This document shows, piece by piece, positions 48,723-59,406 of a DNA stretch of 64,000 nt. The stretch is taken from contig NZ_CP117435.1 in the NCBI RefSeq assembly GCF_030687495.1, positions 5,522,501 to 5,586,500 on the forward strand. The letters run 5' to 3'. This DNA comes from Pseudomonas sp. FP453 (GTDB lineage: Bacteria; Pseudomonadota; Gammaproteobacteria; Pseudomonadales; Pseudomonadaceae). The notes beneath the pieces were generated by a model. It was given only the letters and a program-made list of their open reading frames with translations. It was not told where the DNA came from and did no database searches. Both the position numbers and the translations under genes were made by a program. The stretch's first letter is position 1. Each line of letters opens with the position of its first letter.

Positions 48723-48749
48723 CACCAACTCCTCGAACCTTATGGGTAC

Positions 48750-50079
48750 TCAGCGCAACATGCCGCTGCCGTAGCCCTTCAGGTTGGCTTTCTTCATCAG
48801 GGATTCGTACTGGTGCGAAACGAGGTGCGATTGTACTTGGGACATGAAGTCCATCACAACCACGACGACGATCAGCAACGAGGTCCCGCCAAGGTAGAAC
48901 GGAACGTTTGCTGCAACCACCAGGAACTGGGGCAACAAGCACACGGCCGTCATATATAGAGCACCGAACAGGGTCAAACGAGTCAGAACGCCATCAATGT
49001 AGCGTGCCGACTGCTCACCTGGACGGATGCCCGGAATAAAGGCACCGGACTTCTTCAGGTTTTCCGCTACGTCTTTCGGATTGAACATCAACGCCGTATA
49101 GAAGAAGCAGAAGAAAATAATCCCTGCACTAAACAGCAGAATATTCAACGGCTGACCAGGAGCGATCGACTGAGAGAGGTCCTGCAGCCAGCCCATATTT
49201 TCAGACTGACCAAACCAGGTACCCAACGAAGCCGGAAACAGCAAAATGCTGCTCGCGAAAATTGCCGGAATAACACCGGCCATATTCACTTTCAGCGGCA
49301 AGTGGCTGGTCTGCGCAGCGAAGACCTTACGGCCCTGCTGACGCTTGGCGTAGTGAACAGCAATACGACGCTGGCCACGCTCAATGAACACCACAAAACC
49401 GATAATCGCTACTGCCAGCAAACCGATGGCAACCAGGGCGAAGATATTGATATCACCCTGACGTGCAGACTCGAAAGACTGCCCAATTGCTCTCGGAAGA
49501 CCGGCGACGATACCTGCGAAAATCAACATCGAGATACCGTTACCAACACCACGCTCAGTAATCTGCTCACCCAGCCACATCATGAACATCGCACCAGCCA
49601 CAAACGTGGATACCGCGACGAAATGGAAGCCAAAGTCACCAGTGAACGCAACACCCTGCCCAGCCAGACCAACGGACATGCCGATAGCCTGGACCAGGGC
49701 GAGGGCTACAGTGCCGTAGCGGGTGTACTGGCTAATCTTGCGACGGCCAGCTTCACCTTCCTTCTTCAACTGCTCCAGCTGCGGGCTGACGGCGGTCATC
49801 AGTTGCATGATGATCGATGCCGAAATGTACGGCATGATCCCCAGTGCAAAGATGCTCATCCGTTCCAGCGCGCCGCCGGAAAAACATGTTGAACAAGCTA
49901 AGAATGGTCCCCTCATTCTGTCGAAACAGGTCTGCGAGTCGGTCCGGGTTGATACCTGGAACCGGGATGTGTGCGCCTATTCGGTAGACGATAATCGCCA
50001 GGAACAGAAAACGCAGACGAGCCCAAAGTTCAGACATACCGCCTTTGCCGAGCGCTGAGAGAGCACCTTGCTTAGCCAT
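48750..50079 (-). CDS. secY: Protein translocase subunit SecY, interrupted by one frameshift as read
   Basis: Channel subunit of the Sec translocon, about 442 aa with ten membrane segments. The first part runs from 50079 ([20 protein letters not shown]) to SLFNMF; the rest continues in another frame from [20 protein letters not shown] to [13 protein letters not shown]. The break is at five As on the plus strand (49880-49884). With four, the coding strand reads [13 protein letters not shown] without a gap. SecY is essential and the flanking spc genes are intact, so this is almost certainly a base-call or assembly error. The stop of rplO directly abuts its ATG. Confidence 0.95.
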
Positions 50080-50517
50080 TTATTCCTCGAACTTGCCGCC
50101 AGCTGCTTCGATAGCCGAACGCGCACCTTTGGTGGCGCCGATTCCCTTGCCGATAGTGACAGCGCGAGTCACTTCACCGGACAGCATGATTTTCACACGC
50201 TGTACGTTGACGTTGATCACGTTGGCATCTTTCAGGGTCTGCACAGTAACGATGTCGCCTTCCACTTTGGCCAGCTCGGACAGACGCACTTCTGCGCGGT
50301 CCATGGCTTTCAGGGATACGAAACCGAACTTAGGCAGGCGACGATGCAGCGGCTGTTGACCGCCTTCAAAGCCTGGAGCGATGGTGCCACCGGAACGGGA
50401 GGTTTGACCTTTGTGGCCACGGCCACCAGTCTTACCCAAACCGCTACCGATACCACGGCCCGGACGATGCTTTTCGCGACGGGAACCCGGCGCTGGACTC
50501 AGATCATTGAGTTTCAT
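50080..50517 (-). CDS. rplO: 50S ribosomal protein L15
   Basis: 145 aa. [20 protein letters not shown] at the start, and the Gly-rich [20 protein letters not shown] core with [16 protein letters not shown] late assembly protein of the large subunit. Directly before secY in the spc operon. Confidence 0.98.
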   Translation of the reverse strand: MKLNDLSPAPGSRREKHRPGRGIGSGLGKTGGRGHKGQTSRSGGTIAPGFEGGQQPLHRRLPKFGFVSLKAMDRAEVRLSELAKVEGDIVTVQTLKDANVINVNVQRVKIMLSGEVTRAVTIGKGIGATKGARSAIEAAGGKFEE

Positions 50518-50520
50518 CGA

Positions 50521-50697
50521 TTAACCCTCTACACGCAGCATGTAGTAAGCCTTGTTGATCATCCCGCGATTCTCGGGAGTATCAAGTACTTCTACAGTGT
50601 GACCGATGCGACGCAGACCCAGACCCTTAACGCACAGTTTGTGGTTAGGGATGCGGCCGGTCATGCTCTTGATCAGCGTTACTTTAACGGTAGCCAT
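50521..50697 (-). CDS. rpmD: 50S ribosomal protein L30
   Basis: 58 aa: [20 protein letters not shown] at the start, then [20 protein letters not shown] and the tail [13 protein letters not shown]. Short but unmistakable, with two-base and three-base gaps to rpsE and rplO. Confidence 0.97.
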   Translation of the reverse strand: MATVKVTLIKSMTGRIPNHKLCVKGLGLRRIGHTVEVLDTPENRGMINKAYYMLRVEG

Positions 50698-50699
50698 GA

Positions 50700-51200
50700 T
50701 CAGAAGATCTCCTTGACAGTCAGACCACGCTTCGCAGCGATGGACTCAGGAGATTGCATAGCTTTCAAACCTTTGAAAGTGGCGTGAACCACGTTTACCG
50801 GGTTAGTCGAGCCGTAGCACTTGGCCAGAACGTTCTGGACGCCAGCAACTTCGAGGACAGCACGCATAGCGCCGCCAGCGATGATACCGGTACCTTCAGA
50901 AGCAGGCTGCATGTACACCTTCGAAGCGCCATGGGCGGACTTCATTGCGTACTGCAGAGTGGTGCCGTTCAGGTCAACTTGGATCATGTTGCGGCGAGCA
51001 GCTTCCATTGCCTTCTGGATCGCAGCAGGCACTTCACGCGACTTGCCACGGCCGAAGCCAACACGCCCTTTACCATCACCAACCACGGTCAACGCGGTGA
51101 AAGTGAAGATACGGCCGCCTTTAACGGTTTTGGCTACGCGGTTAACTTGAACCAGCTTCTCAATGTAGCCTTCGTCGCGCTTTTGGTCGTTATTTGACAT
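50700..51200 (-). CDS. rpsE: 30S ribosomal protein S5
   Basis: 166 aa. RNA-binding N-domain ([40 protein letters not shown]) and the [20 protein letters not shown] segment. S5 contributes to decoding accuracy and spectinomycin response; the loop [13 protein letters not shown] shows no obvious resistance change. Confidence 0.98.
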   Translation of the reverse strand: MSNNDQKRDEGYIEKLVQVNRVAKTVKGGRIFTFTALTVVGDGKGRVGFGRGKSREVPAAIQKAMEAARRNMIQVDLNGTTLQYAMKSAHGASKVYMQPASEGTGIIAGGAMRAVLEVAGVQNVLAKCYGSTNPVNVVHATFKGLKAMQSPESIAAKRGLTVKEIF

Positions 51201-51203
51201 AAC

Positions 51204-51554
51204 TTAGAACTCCAGCCCAGCTTCACGAGCGCCATCAGCCAGCGCTTTCACGCGACCGTGGTACTTGAAGCCAGAGCGGTCGAAAGCCACTTGCGAGACG
51301 CCAGCGGCCTTAGCACGCGTAGCGACCAGCTGGCCAACCTTAGTGGCCGCGTCGATGTTGCCAGTGGCACCATCACGCAGTTCTTTATCCAAAGTCGAGG
51401 CGCTTGCCAGGACTTTGTTGCCGTCGGCCGAGATGACCTGGGCGTAGATGTGCTGCGACGAGCGGAACACGCAGAGACGCACGACTTCGAGTTCGTGCAT
51501 TTTCAGGCGTGCTTTGCGAGCGCGACGCAGTCGAGTAACTTTTTTGTCGGTCAT
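51204..51554 (-). CDS. rplR: 50S ribosomal protein L18
   Basis: 116 aa 5S rRNA-binding protein. [40 protein letters not shown] and the C-terminal [20 protein letters not shown] are conserved. Between rplF and rpsE. Confidence 0.98.
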   Translation of the reverse strand: MTDKKVTRLRRARKARLKMHELEVVRLCVFRSSQHIYAQVISADGNKVLASASTLDKELRDGATGNIDAATKVGQLVATRAKAAGVSQVAFDRSGFKYHGRVKALADGAREAGLEF

Positions 51555-51564
51555 TTGCTATGCC

Positions 51565-52098
51565 CTACTTCTTCTTGGCTTCTTTACGACGGACGACTTC
51601 GTCCGCGTAGCGCACACCTTTGCCTTTGTACGGCTCTGGTGGACGGAAGTCGCGGATCTCAGCAGCCACTTGACCTACCAGTTGCTTGTCGATGCCCTTG
51701 ATCAGGATATCGGTCTGGCTAGGAGTCTCAGCGGTGATGCCTTCCGGCAGTTCGTAATCCACTGGGTGCGAGAAGCCAAGGGCCAGGTTCAAAACCGTGC
51801 CTTTTGCTTGCGCTTTGTAACCAACACCGACCAGCTGGAGCTTACGCTCGAAGCCTTGGCTTACGCCTTGGACCATGTTGTTTACCAACGCACGCGTGGT
51901 ACCGGCCATTGCGCGAGTTTGTTGATCGCCATTGCGAGCAGCGAAACGCAGCTCACCAGCTTCTTCAACGATCTCAACGGACGAATGGATGTTCAGTTCA
52001 AGAGTACCCTTGGCACCCTTCACCGAAAGCTGTTGGCCTGCGAATTTTACTTCGACACCGGCTGGCAGCTTAACGGGGTTCTTAGCGACGCGAGACAT
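51565..52098 (-). CDS. rplF: 50S ribosomal protein L6
   Basis: 177 aa with the two-lobe L6 repeat: [20 protein letters not shown], then [20 protein letters not shown] and the signature [20 protein letters not shown]. Sits at the base of the L7/L12 stalk near the factor site. Confidence 0.98.
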   Translation of the reverse strand: MSRVAKNPVKLPAGVEVKFAGQQLSVKGAKGTLELNIHSSVEIVEEAGELRFAARNGDQQTRAMAGTTRALVNNMVQGVSQGFERKLQLVGVGYKAQAKGTVLNLALGFSHPVDYELPEGITAETPSQTDILIKGIDKQLVGQVAAEIRDFRPPEPYKGKGVRYADEVVRRKEAKKK

Positions 52099-52110
52099 GC
52101 TTATCCCCCC

Positions 52111-52503
52111 TTAGAACACAGTGCAAAGAACTTCGCCGCCGACACCGGCAGCGCGCGCAGCACGATCCGTCATCACACCTTTGTTGGTGGAGACGATAGA
52201 CACGCCCAGACCGCCACGAACTTTCGGCAGATCTTCAGCGGACTTGTACTGACGCAGGCCTGGACGGCTAACGCGCTTCACTTCCTCGATGACCGAACGG
52301 CCTTCGAAGTACTTCAGCTCGATGGACAGCAGTGGTTTGATTTCGCTGCTGATCTGATAACCCGCAATGTAGCCTTCGTCTTTCAGGACTTTGGCAACAG
52401 CTACCTTCAACTTGGAAGATGGCATGCTTACGACGGACTTTTCAGCCATCTGGGCATTACGGATACGAGTTAGCATGTCCGCTAACGGGTCCTGCATACT
52501 CAT
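52111..52503 (-). CDS. rpsH: 30S ribosomal protein S8
   Basis: 130 aa. [20 protein letters not shown], and the C-terminal signature [20 protein letters not shown]. In E. coli S8 also represses translation of the spc operon. Here its gene is set off from rpsN by an unusual 206-base gap full of hairpins. Confidence 0.98.
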   Translation of the reverse strand: MSMQDPLADMLTRIRNAQMAEKSVVSMPSSKLKVAVAKVLKDEGYIAGYQISSEIKPLLSIELKYFEGRSVIEEVKRVSRPGLRQYKSAEDLPKVRGGLGVSIVSTNKGVMTDRAARAAGVGGEVLCTVF

Positions 52504-52523
52504 GGGCTAGACGCTCCTAATAC

Positions 52524-52545
52524 AAAAAAATTAGCCTTGCGGCTA
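52524..52545 (-). terminator. Terminator-like hairpin 3 in the rpsN-rpsH gap
   Basis: On the minus strand TAGCC-GCAA-GGCTA (a GNRA-type loop) followed by A and T7 (A-run 52524-52530). A textbook intrinsic terminator, only 20 bases before the rpsH ATG. Confidence 0.6.
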
Positions 52546-52570
52546 CATATGTCGCCGAGAATCTCCGGGT

Positions 52571-52594
52571 AAAAAACACGGGCTCAGGCGAGCC
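52571..52594 (-). terminator. Terminator-like hairpin 2 in the rpsN-rpsH gap
   Basis: On the minus strand GGCTC-GCCT-GAGCC, CGTG, then T6 (A-run 52571-52576). A short stem but a good U-tract. Confidence 0.55.
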
Positions 52595-52598
52595 GCGT

Positions 52599-52627
52599 AT
52601 TTTAGACACACTCCGGAAATGAAACAA
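52599..52627 (-). promoter_or_regulatory. Possible internal sigma70 promoter before rpsH
   Basis: On the minus strand TTGTTT (52627-52622), exactly 17 bases, TAAAAT (52604-52599). The -35 overlaps the foot of hairpin 1. Transcripts from it would still have to pass hairpins 2 and 3. Confidence 0.45.
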
Positions 52628-52646
52628 GCCCCAAAAGGGGCTTGTT
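52623..52646 (-). terminator. Hairpin 1 in the rpsN-rpsH gap
   Basis: AACAAGCCCC and GGGGCTTGTT form a perfect 10-pair stem around a 4-base loop. The minus-strand tail TCATTTCC is weakly U-rich. Confidence 0.6.
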
Positions 52647-52709
52647 CCAGATTCAAGGCCACCGGTGGTCAGTATCTTGCGATTCCGACCACCAGGACGT
52701 TGAAAGTAC

Positions 52710-53015
52710 TTACCAGCTGGCTTTAACCAGACCTGGTACGTCACCACGCATTGCCGCTTCACGCAGTTTGTTACGGCCGAGGCCGAACTTGCGGTAAACG
52801 CCGTGTGGACGACCGGTCAGGCGGCAGCGGTTACGCATGCGCGAAGCGCTTGCGTCACGTGGCTGCTTCTGCAGAGCTACTGTAGCTTCCCAACGCGCTT
52901 CTGGACTTGCGTTCAGATCAACGATGATTGCTTTCAGTGCTGCACGCTTCTTGGCGTACTTGGCAACCGTGAGCTGACGCTTCAGCTCGCGGTTTTTCAT
53001 GCTCATCTTGGCCAT
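52710..53015 (-). CDS. rpsN: 30S ribosomal protein S14
   Basis: 101 aa, the long zinc-independent form: no CxxC pair, with [20 protein letters not shown] and [13 protein letters not shown] at the end. The start was set at [20 protein letters not shown]; codons further upstream in frame belong to rplE sequence. Confidence 0.98.
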   Translation of the reverse strand: MAKMSMKNRELKRQLTVAKYAKKRAALKAIIVDLNASPEARWEATVALQKQPRDASASRMRNRCRLTGRPHGVYRKFGLGRNKLREAAMRGDVPGLVKASW

Positions 53016-53028
53016 GGTCCTACTCCAA

Positions 53029-53568
53029 TCAGTTGCGGAACGGGAATTTGAAAGCACGCAACAGGGCGCGACCTTCATCATCGTTCTTGGCAGTGGTGGT
53101 CAGGGTGATGTCCAGACCGCGGAGAGCATCGATCTTGTCGTAGTCGATTTCCGGGAAGATGATCTGCTCTTTCACGCCCATGCTGTAGTTACCACGACCA
53201 TCGAAGGACTTGGCATTCAGGCCGCGGAAGTCGCGAACCCGAGGCAGGGAGATCGACAGCAGACGATCCAGGAACTCGTACATACGCTCACGGCGCAGGG
53301 TCACTTTGACGCCGATCGGCCAACCTTCACGGACTTTAAAGCCAGCGATGGATTTCCGAGCGTAGGTCACAACGACTTTCTGGCCGGTGATCTTTTCCAG
53401 GTCAGCAACAGCGTGCTCGATGACTTTTTTGTCGCCGATCGCTTCGCCCAGACCCATGTTCAGGGTAATTTTGGTAACGCGCGGAACTTCCATCACGTTC
53501 CCAAGCTTAAGTTCTTCCTTAAGCTTAGGGGCGATTTCCTTCCGGTAAATCTCTTGTAGTCGTGCCAT
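53029..53568 (-). CDS. rplE: 50S ribosomal protein L5
   Basis: 179 aa. Binds 5S rRNA and contacts P-site t[43 protein letters not shown] and [20 protein letters not shown] are conserved. Thirteen bases before rpsN. Confidence 0.98.
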   Translation of the reverse strand: MARLQEIYRKEIAPKLKEELKLGNVMEVPRVTKITLNMGLGEAIGDKKVIEHAVADLEKITGQKVVVTYARKSIAGFKVREGWPIGVKVTLRRERMYEFLDRLLSISLPRVRDFRGLNAKSFDGRGNYSMGVKEQIIFPEIDYDKIDALRGLDITLTTTAKNDDEGRALLRAFKFPFRN

Positions 53569-53590
53569 GGTCTAATCTACCTAGCAGTGT

Positions 53591-53905
53591 TCAAGCATCA
53601 ACCGCTTTTTGGGTCGACTTGAAGACACGAATTTTCTTACCGTCTTCTACTTTGAAACCAACGCGGTCAGCCTTGTTGGTTTCGCCGTTGAAGATGGCGA
53701 CGTTAGAAGCATCCAGCGGAGCTTCTTTCTCGACGATACCGCCCTGCACGCCCGACATCGGGTTAGGCTTGGTATGACGCTTAACCAGGTTCAGACCACC
53801 GATAACCAGACGGTTATTAGCGAGAACCTTAAGCACCTTACCGCGCTTACCTTTGTCTTTGCCGGCGATCACGATGATCTCGTCGTCACGACGAATCTTT
53901 TGCAT
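53591..53905 (-). CDS. rplX: 50S ribosomal protein L24
   Basis: 104 aa assembly initiator. The KOW motif is at [40 protein letters not shown] follows. Between rplN and rplE. Confidence 0.98.
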   Translation of the reverse strand: MQKIRRDDEIIVIAGKDKGKRGKVLKVLANNRLVIGGLNLVKRHTKPNPMSGVQGGIVEKEAPLDASNVAIFNGETNKADRVGFKVEDGKKIRVFKSTQKAVDA

Positions 53906-53916
53906 GTCGGATCTCC

Positions 53917-54285
53917 TTACAGCACTTCTGGGGCGAGCGAGACGATCTTCATGAACTTCTCAGTACGAAGTTCACGGGTCACTGGCCCAAAGATACGGGT
54001 GCCGATCGGCTCTTGCTTGTTGTTCAGAAGAACAGCAGCGTTGCCATCAAAGCGGATAATGGAGCCATCAGCACGACGTACGCCGTGACGAGTGCGGACT
54101 ACAACAGCAGTCATCACTTGGCCTTTTTTCACTTTACCGCGAGGAATTGCTTCCTTCACGGTAACTTTGATGATGTCACCGATACCAGCGTAACGACGAT
54201 GGGAGCCACCCAGCACCTTGATGCACATAACACGGCGAGCGCCGCTGTTATCGGCCACATCGAGCATGGATTGAGTCTGAATCAT
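53917..54285 (-). CDS. rplN: 50S ribosomal protein L14
   Basis: 122 aa. [20 protein letters not shown] and [20 protein letters not shown] are signatures. First gene of the classical spc operon, but only 23 bases after rpsQ with no terminator or clear promoter, so S10 and spc are probably continuous here. Confidence 0.98.
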   Translation of the reverse strand: MIQTQSMLDVADNSGARRVMCIKVLGGSHRRYAGIGDIIKVTVKEAIPRGKVKKGQVMTAVVVRTRHGVRRADGSIIRFDGNAAVLLNNKQEPIGTRIFGPVTRELRTEKFMKIVSLAPEVL

Positions 54286-54308
54286 ATAATTTCTCCGACC
54301 CCTAGTCC

Positions 54309-54575
54309 TTAGACTTCCACAGCGCGTTCGAGAACATCAACCAGTGCCCAAGACTTGGTCTTGGCCAGCGGACGAGTTTCACGAATAGTGACTTTGTCGC
54401 CGATGTGGCACTGATTGGTTTCGTCGTGCGCGTGCAGCTTAGTCGAACGCTTAACATATTTACCGTAGATCGGGTGCTTAACGCGACGCTCGATCAAAAC
54501 GGTGATGGTTTTGTCCATCTTGTCGCTGACAACACGGCCAGTCAGCGTACGGACAGTCTTTTCGGCTTCAGCCAT
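54309..54575 (-). CDS. rpsQ: 30S ribosomal protein S17
   Basis: 88 aa OB-fold protein. [20 protein letters not shown] and [20 protein letters not shown] are conserved. The start is MAEAEKTVR. Two-base gap to rpmC. Confidence 0.98.
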   Translation of the reverse strand: MAEAEKTVRTLTGRVVSDKMDKTITVLIERRVKHPIYGKYVKRSTKLHAHDETNQCHIGDKVTIRETRPLAKTKSWALVDVLERAVEV

Positions 54576-54577
54576 GA

Positions 54578-54769
54578 TCACTTACCTGCCTGCTGGTTGA
54601 GCACAGTCTTCACGCGAGCGATGTCACGCTTAACTTGCGAGAGCAGATGAGACTGCCCCAACTGGCCAGTTGCTTTCTGCATACGCAGATTGAACTGGTC
54701 GCGCAGCAAGCCGAGCAGTTGCTCGTTCAGCTGCTGTGCGGATTTTTCACGAAGTTCATTCGCTTTCAT
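54578..54769 (-). CDS. rpmC: 50S ribosomal protein L29
   Basis: 63 aa helical protein at the exit tunnel, a contact for trigger factor and [23 protein letters not shown], then [20 protein letters not shown]. The ATG shares a base with the rplP stop (TGATG), giving tight coupling. Confidence 0.97.
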
Positions 54770-55182
54770 CACATCACCGTCCGTTTAACAAAGGAGGTGG
54801 CGAGCGGCAGCTTTGCAGCAGCCAGGGCGAAAGCCTCACGCGCCAGCTCTTCAGTAACACCCTCGATTTCATACAGGACTTTGCCTGGCTGAATCTGGGC
54901 AACCCAATATTCCACGTTACCCTTACCTTTACCCATCCGCACTTCGAGAGGCTTCTTGGAGATCGGCTTGTCCGGGAATACACGGATCCAGATCTTGCCG
55001 CCACGTTTAACGTGACGGGTCAGAGCACGACGCGCTGACTCGATCTGACGAGCGGTGAGACGACCACGAGCTACAGACTTCAGCGCGAACTCGCCGAAGC
55101 TGACTTTGCTACCGCGCTGAGCCAGACCACGGTTGTGGCCTGTCATCTGCTTGCGGAACTTCGTACGCTTAGGTTGCAACAT
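54769..55182 (-). CDS. rplP: 50S ribosomal protein L16
   Basis: 137 aa. [40 protein letters not shown] and the Arg-81-type loop region [20 protein letters not shown]. Contacts A-site tRNA. Confidence 0.98.
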
Positions 55183-55194
55183 TTGGCGTACCCC

Positions 55195-55881
55195 TTACTT
55201 AGCAGCTTTTTTACGAGGCGCTGGTGCTTGTGGTTTCAGTTCTTCTTGGCGACCACCAATTACTTCGCCTTTGAAGATCCAAACCTTTACACCGATCACA
55301 CCGTAAGTGGTGTGAGCTTCGTAGTTGGCATAGTCGATGTCGGCACGCAGGGTGTGCAGTGGCACACGACCTTCGCGATACCATTCAGTACGTGCGATTT
55401 CAGCACCGCCGAGACGACCGCTCACTTGGATTTTGATGCCTTTGGCACCAATGCGCATGGCGTTCTGTACGGCGCGCTTCATAGCGCGACGGAACATTAC
55501 GCGACGCTCCAGCTGCTGAGCTACGCTCTGCGCAACCAGCATACCGTCGAGCTCCGGCTTACGGATCTCTTCGATATTGATGTGCACAGGCACACCCATT
55601 TGCTTGGTCAGGTCCTGACGCAGTTTCTCAACATCTTCACCTTTCTTCCCGATAACGATACCTGGACGAGCGGTGTGGATGGTGATACGTGCAGTTTGTG
55701 CCGGACGATGGATATCGATACGGCTTACGGACGCGCTTTTTAGTTTGTCTTGGAGATACTCACGCACCTTCAGATCAGCGAACAAGTAGTCCGCATAAGT
55801 CCGACCGTCTGCGTACCAGACGGAGGTGTGCTCCTTGACGATTCCCAGGCGAATGCCAATGGGATGTACTTTCTGACCCAT
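55195..55881 (-). CDS. rpsC: 30S ribosomal protein S3
   Basis: 228 aa. [20 protein letters not shown], a KH domain around [20 protein letters not shown], and a C-terminal domain with [20 protein letters not shown]. Part of the mRNA entry helicase. The start at MGQKVHP is the family start. Confidence 0.98.
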
Positions 55882-55894
55882 CTCTTCGACTCCG

Positions 55895-56227
55895 TTACTT
55901 GTCAGCAACCTTGACAGTGATATGGCAAGACCGCTTGACGATGCGATCAGCACGGCCTTTGGCACGTGGCATGATGCGCTTCAGCGAACGCCCTTCGTTG
56001 ACGAAAACGGTGCTGACCTTCAGGTCATCAACGTCTGCGCCTTCGTTATGCTCGGCGTTGGCTACGGCCGACTCCAGCACTTTCTTCATGATCTCGGCGG
56101 CTTTCTTACTGCTGAAAGCCAACAGGTTGAGCGCTTCGCCCACCTTCTTCCCGCGGATCTGGTCGGCGACCAAGCGGGCTTTCTGGGCGGAGATTCGAGC
56201 GCCCGACAACTTAGCGGCTACTTCCAT
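55895..56227 (-). CDS. rplV: 50S ribosomal protein L22
   Basis: 110 aa. [20 protein letters not shown], the tunnel-lining hairpin [20 protein letters not shown]. No deletion of the MKR-type element linked to macrolide resistance is apparent. Confidence 0.98.
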
Positions 56228-56238
56228 TTCCTAACCCC

Positions 56239-56514
56239 TTAACGCTTGGCTTTCTTGTCTGCCACGTGCCCACGATAAGTGCGGGTACCGGCAAACTCGC
56301 CCAGTTTGTGGCCGACCATGTCTTCGTTAACGAGAACTGGGACGTGTTGACGACCGTTGTGTACTGCGATGGTCAGACCGACCATTTGTGGCAGGATCAT
56401 CGAACGACGCGACCAGGTTTTCACCGGTTTGCGATCATTCTTTTCCGCCGCCACTTCGATCTTCTTCAGTAGGTGAAGATCAATAAAAGGACCTTTTTTC
56501 AGAGAACGTGGCAC
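56239..56514 (-). CDS. rpsS: 30S ribosomal protein S19
   Basis: 91 aa. [40 protein letters not shown] and the [10 protein letters not shown] signature. Binds with S13 in the 30S head. Confidence 0.98.
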   Translation of the reverse strand: MPRSLKKGPFIDLHLLKKIEVAAEKNDRKPVKTWSRRSMILPQMVGLTIAVHNGRQHVPVLVNEDMVGHKLGEFAGTRTYRGHVADKKAKR

Positions 56515-56530
56515 TGTCGTATCCCTCTAT

Positions 56531-57355
56531 TTACTTGCGACGACGGACGATCATTTTGTCGGTACGCTTATTACCACGAGTCTTCGCGCCCTTAGTCGGG
56601 AAGCCCCATGGCGATACCGGATGACGACCACCAGAGGTACGACCTTCACCACCACCGTGTGGGTGGTCAACCGGGTTCATGGCAACACCACGAACGGTTG
56701 GGCGAACGCCACGCCAGCGTTTGGCACCAGCTTTACCCAGCGAACGCAGGCTGTGCTCGGAGTTCGAGACTTCGCCCAGGGTCGCGCGGCATTCAGCCAG
56801 CACTTTACGCATCTCACCAGAACGCAGACGCAGGGTCACGTAGACACCTTCACGAGCGATCAACTGAGCCGAAGCACCAGCGGAACGAGCGATCTGTGCG
56901 CCTTTACCTGGCTTCAATTCGATGCCGTGTACGGTGCTACCAACTGGAATGTTACGCAGTTGCAGAGCGTTGCCCGGCTTGATCGGTGCCAGGGCACCTG
57001 CGATCAGCTGGTCGCCAGCGCTCACGCCTTTAGGGGCGATGATGTAGCGACGCTCGCCATCTGCGTACAGCAGCAGAGCGATGTGAGCAGTACGGTTTGG
57101 ATCGTATTCGATACGCTCGACAGTGGCAGAGATGCCATCTTTGTCGTTGCGACGGAAATCGACCAGACGATAATGCTGCTTATGGCCACCACCGATGTGA
57201 CGAGTGGTAATACGACCATTGTTGTTACGACCACCAGTCTTCGATTTTTTCTCGAGCAGCGGTGCGTGAGGAGCGCCTTTATGCAGCTCCTGGTTGACCA
57301 CCTTGACCACAAAACGGCGGCCAGGGGAAGTCGGTTTGCATTTAACGATTGCCAT
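56531..57355 (-). CDS. rplB: 50S ribosomal protein L2
   Basis: 274 aa. [20 protein letters not shown], and the peptidyl-transferase-side signature [20 protein letters not shown] with its conserved His. Essential for subunit association. Confidence 0.98.
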   Translation of the reverse strand: MAIVKCKPTSPGRRFVVKVVNQELHKGAPHAPLLEKKSKTGGRNNNGRITTRHIGGGHKQHYRLVDFRRNDKDGISATVERIEYDPNRTAHIALLLYADGERRYIIAPKGVSAGDQLIAGALAPIKPGNALQLRNIPVGSTVHGIELKPGKGAQIARSAGASAQLIAREGVYVTLRLRSGEMRKVLAECRATLGEVSNSEHSLRSLGKAGAKRWRGVRPTVRGVAMNPVDHPHGGGEGRTSGGRHPVSPWGFPTKGAKTRGNKRTDKMIVRRRK

Positions 57356-57369
57356 GATGCACCCCTTCC

Positions 57370-57669
57370 TTACTCAGCACTGCTGCTGAAATCGAGATCT
57401 TGGCCTGGCTGAAGGGAGATAACTGCCTTCTTCCAGTCATTACGCTTGCCCAGACCGCGAGCAGTGCGCTTGCTCTTACCCAGAACATTCAGGGTAGTAA
57501 CACGCTCTACTTTCACGCTGAACAGGCTTTCGACGGCCTTCTTGATTTCCAGCTTGGTTGCGTCAGTTGCAACCTTGAAAACGAACTGGCCTTTCTTGTC
57601 AGCCAGAACCGTAGCCTTTTCGGAAACGTGCGGGCCAAGCAGAACTTTAAATACGCGTTCCTGGTTCAT
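57370..57669 (-). CDS. rplW: 50S ribosomal protein L23
   Basis: 99 aa. [20 protein letters not shown] and [20 protein letters not shown]. Docking site for trigger factor and SRP at the exit. Overlaps rplD by 4 bases. Confidence 0.98.
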
Positions 57670-58268
57670 CCCAGCAGCTCCTCGAATTTCTTCACGGCCG
57701 ACACGGTGATCAACACCTTGTCGTATGCGATCAGACTAACTGGATCGGAACCTTGCACGTCACGTACATCAACGTGTGGCAGGTTGCGAGCAGCCAGGTA
57801 CAGGTTCTGATCAACAGCTTCAGACACGATCAAAACGTCGGTCAGGCTCATGTTGTTCAGCTTGCCCAGCAGATCTTTGGTTTTTGGACTTTCAACAGCG
57901 AAGTCCTGAACCACGACCAGACGATCAGTACGCACGAGTTCAGCAAGGATGGAGCGCAGTGCTGCGCGGTACATCTTCTTGTTGAGCTTCTGAGAGTGAT
58001 CCTGTGGACGAGCTGCGAAAGTGGTACCGCCGCCACGCCAGATTGGGCTACGGATAGTACCGGCACGAGCACGGCCAGTGCCTTTCTGACGCCAAGGGCG
58101 CTTACCGCCACCACGTACGTCGGAACGGGTCTTTTGCTGCTTGCTACCTTGACGGCCGCCGGCCATGTAGGCCACGACTGCTTGGTGAACGAGCGTCTCG
58201 TTGAATTCGCCGCCAAATGTCAGTTCGGAAACTTCGATCGCTTGAGCGTCATTTACATTTAATTGCAT
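57666..58268 (-). CDS. rplD: 50S ribosomal protein L4
   Basis: 200 aa. The tunnel loop [20 protein letters not shown] and [20 protein letters not shown] are conserved. In E. coli L4 represses the S10 operon through a long leader; the leader here is too short for that structure. Confidence 0.98.
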
Positions 58269-58280
58269 GTCAGCTTCCCC

Positions 58281-58916
58281 TTAACCGCGAGCCTTGGCCG
58301 CTGGACGTACAACCAGGTTGCCGCCAGTAGCGCCAGGAACAGCACCCTTGACCAACAACAGATTGCGTTCAGCGTCGACGCGCACTACTTCGAGGGACTG
58401 CACGGTCACGCGCTCAGCGCCCATATGACCGGACATTTTTTTGCCCTTGAATACACGACCAGGAGTCTGGCACTGGCCAATAGAGCCCGGGACGCGGTGG
58501 GAAACGGAGTTACCGTGAGTGTTGTCTTGGCCACGGAAATTCCAACGCTTGATCGTACCCTGGAAGCCTTTACCCTTGGACTGACCGGTTACATCAACCA
58601 GTTGACCAGCGGCGAAGATTTCAGCGTTGATCAGATCGCCAGCCTGGTAGTCGCCATCTTCAAGACGGAACTCCATAACAGTACGACCAGCTGCAACGTT
58701 TGCTTTTGCGAAGTGACCTGCTTGAGCAGCAGTCACGCGCGAAGCACGACGCTCGCCGACAGTGACTTGCACTGCACGATAGCCATCGGTTTCTTCAGTT
58801 TTGAACTGGGTGACGCGATTCGGTTCGATCTCAATGACCGTGACCGGAATGGAGACACCTTCTTCGGTGAAAATACGGGTCATACCGCATTTACGACCGA
58901 CTACACCAATAGTCAT
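58281..58916 (-). CDS. rplC: 50S ribosomal protein L3
   Basis: 211 aa. [20 protein letters not shown] start; central [20 protein letters not shown] with the methylated-Gln region [20 protein letters not shown]. The start was set at MTIGVVGRK, the family's normal N-terminus. Confidence 0.98.
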   Translation of the reverse strand: MTIGVVGRKCGMTRIFTEEGVSIPVTVIEIEPNRVTQFKTEETDGYRAVQVTVGERRASRVTAAQAGHFAKANVAAGRTVMEFRLEDGDYQAGDLINAEIFAAGQLVDVTGQSKGKGFQGTIKRWNFRGQDNTHGNSVSHRVPGSIGQCQTPGRVFKGKKMSGHMGAERVTVQSLEVVRVDAERNLLLVKGAVPGATGGNLVVRPAAKARG

Positions 58917-58997
58917 GTTGTAAACCTCATGAGTGTACGGGGCTTTCACCCGCTATGGCCGCCCATTTCAGAGCGTTACACGACTAAGACCCAAGTC

Positions 58998-59309
58998 TTA
59001 GCCGAGGCTGATCTGTACTTCCACACCGGCCGCCAGATCAAGCTTCATAAGTGCATCAACGGTTTTATCCGTTGGCTGGACGATGTCCAGAACGCGCTTA
59101 TGAGTACGGATCTCGTACTGGTCACGCGCGTCTTTGTTGACGTGCGGGGAGACCAGAACGGTGAACCGCTCTTTACGGGTAGGCAGTGGAATTGGACCAC
59201 GCACTTGTGCACCAGTACGTTTCGCGGTTTCCACGATTTCCTGGGTGGATTGGTCGATCAGGCGATGGTCAAAAGCCTTCAACCTGATACGGATTTGCTG
59301 ATTTTGCAT
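58998..59309 (-). CDS. rpsJ: 30S ribosomal protein S10 (NusE)
   Basis: 103 aa. [40 protein letters not shown] and [20 protein letters not shown]. Also works as NusE with NusB, encoded at 16856, in antitermination. First gene of the S10 operon. Confidence 0.98.
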
Positions 59310-59371
59310 TGGATTTCAGACTCCGGCTGCTATTCCCAGCGAGCGCAATACGCCCGTTAAAAGGAGGCGCA

Positions 59372-59400
59372 ATTCTATAGACGCCCCAGATAGGTGTCAA
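59372..59400 (-). promoter_or_regulatory. Sigma70 promoter of the S10 operon
   Basis: On the minus strand a consensus TTGACA (59400-59395), 17 bases, TAGAAT (59377-59372). It follows directly after the tuf terminator. The start of transcription near 59365 leaves a leader of about 55 bases. Confidence 0.88.
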
Positions 59401-59406
59401 CCCAAT

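Noticed and set aside
48750..50079. Calling secY a real pseudogene
   Set aside because: The gene is essential, all neighbours are intact, and one base in an A-run accounts for the break.
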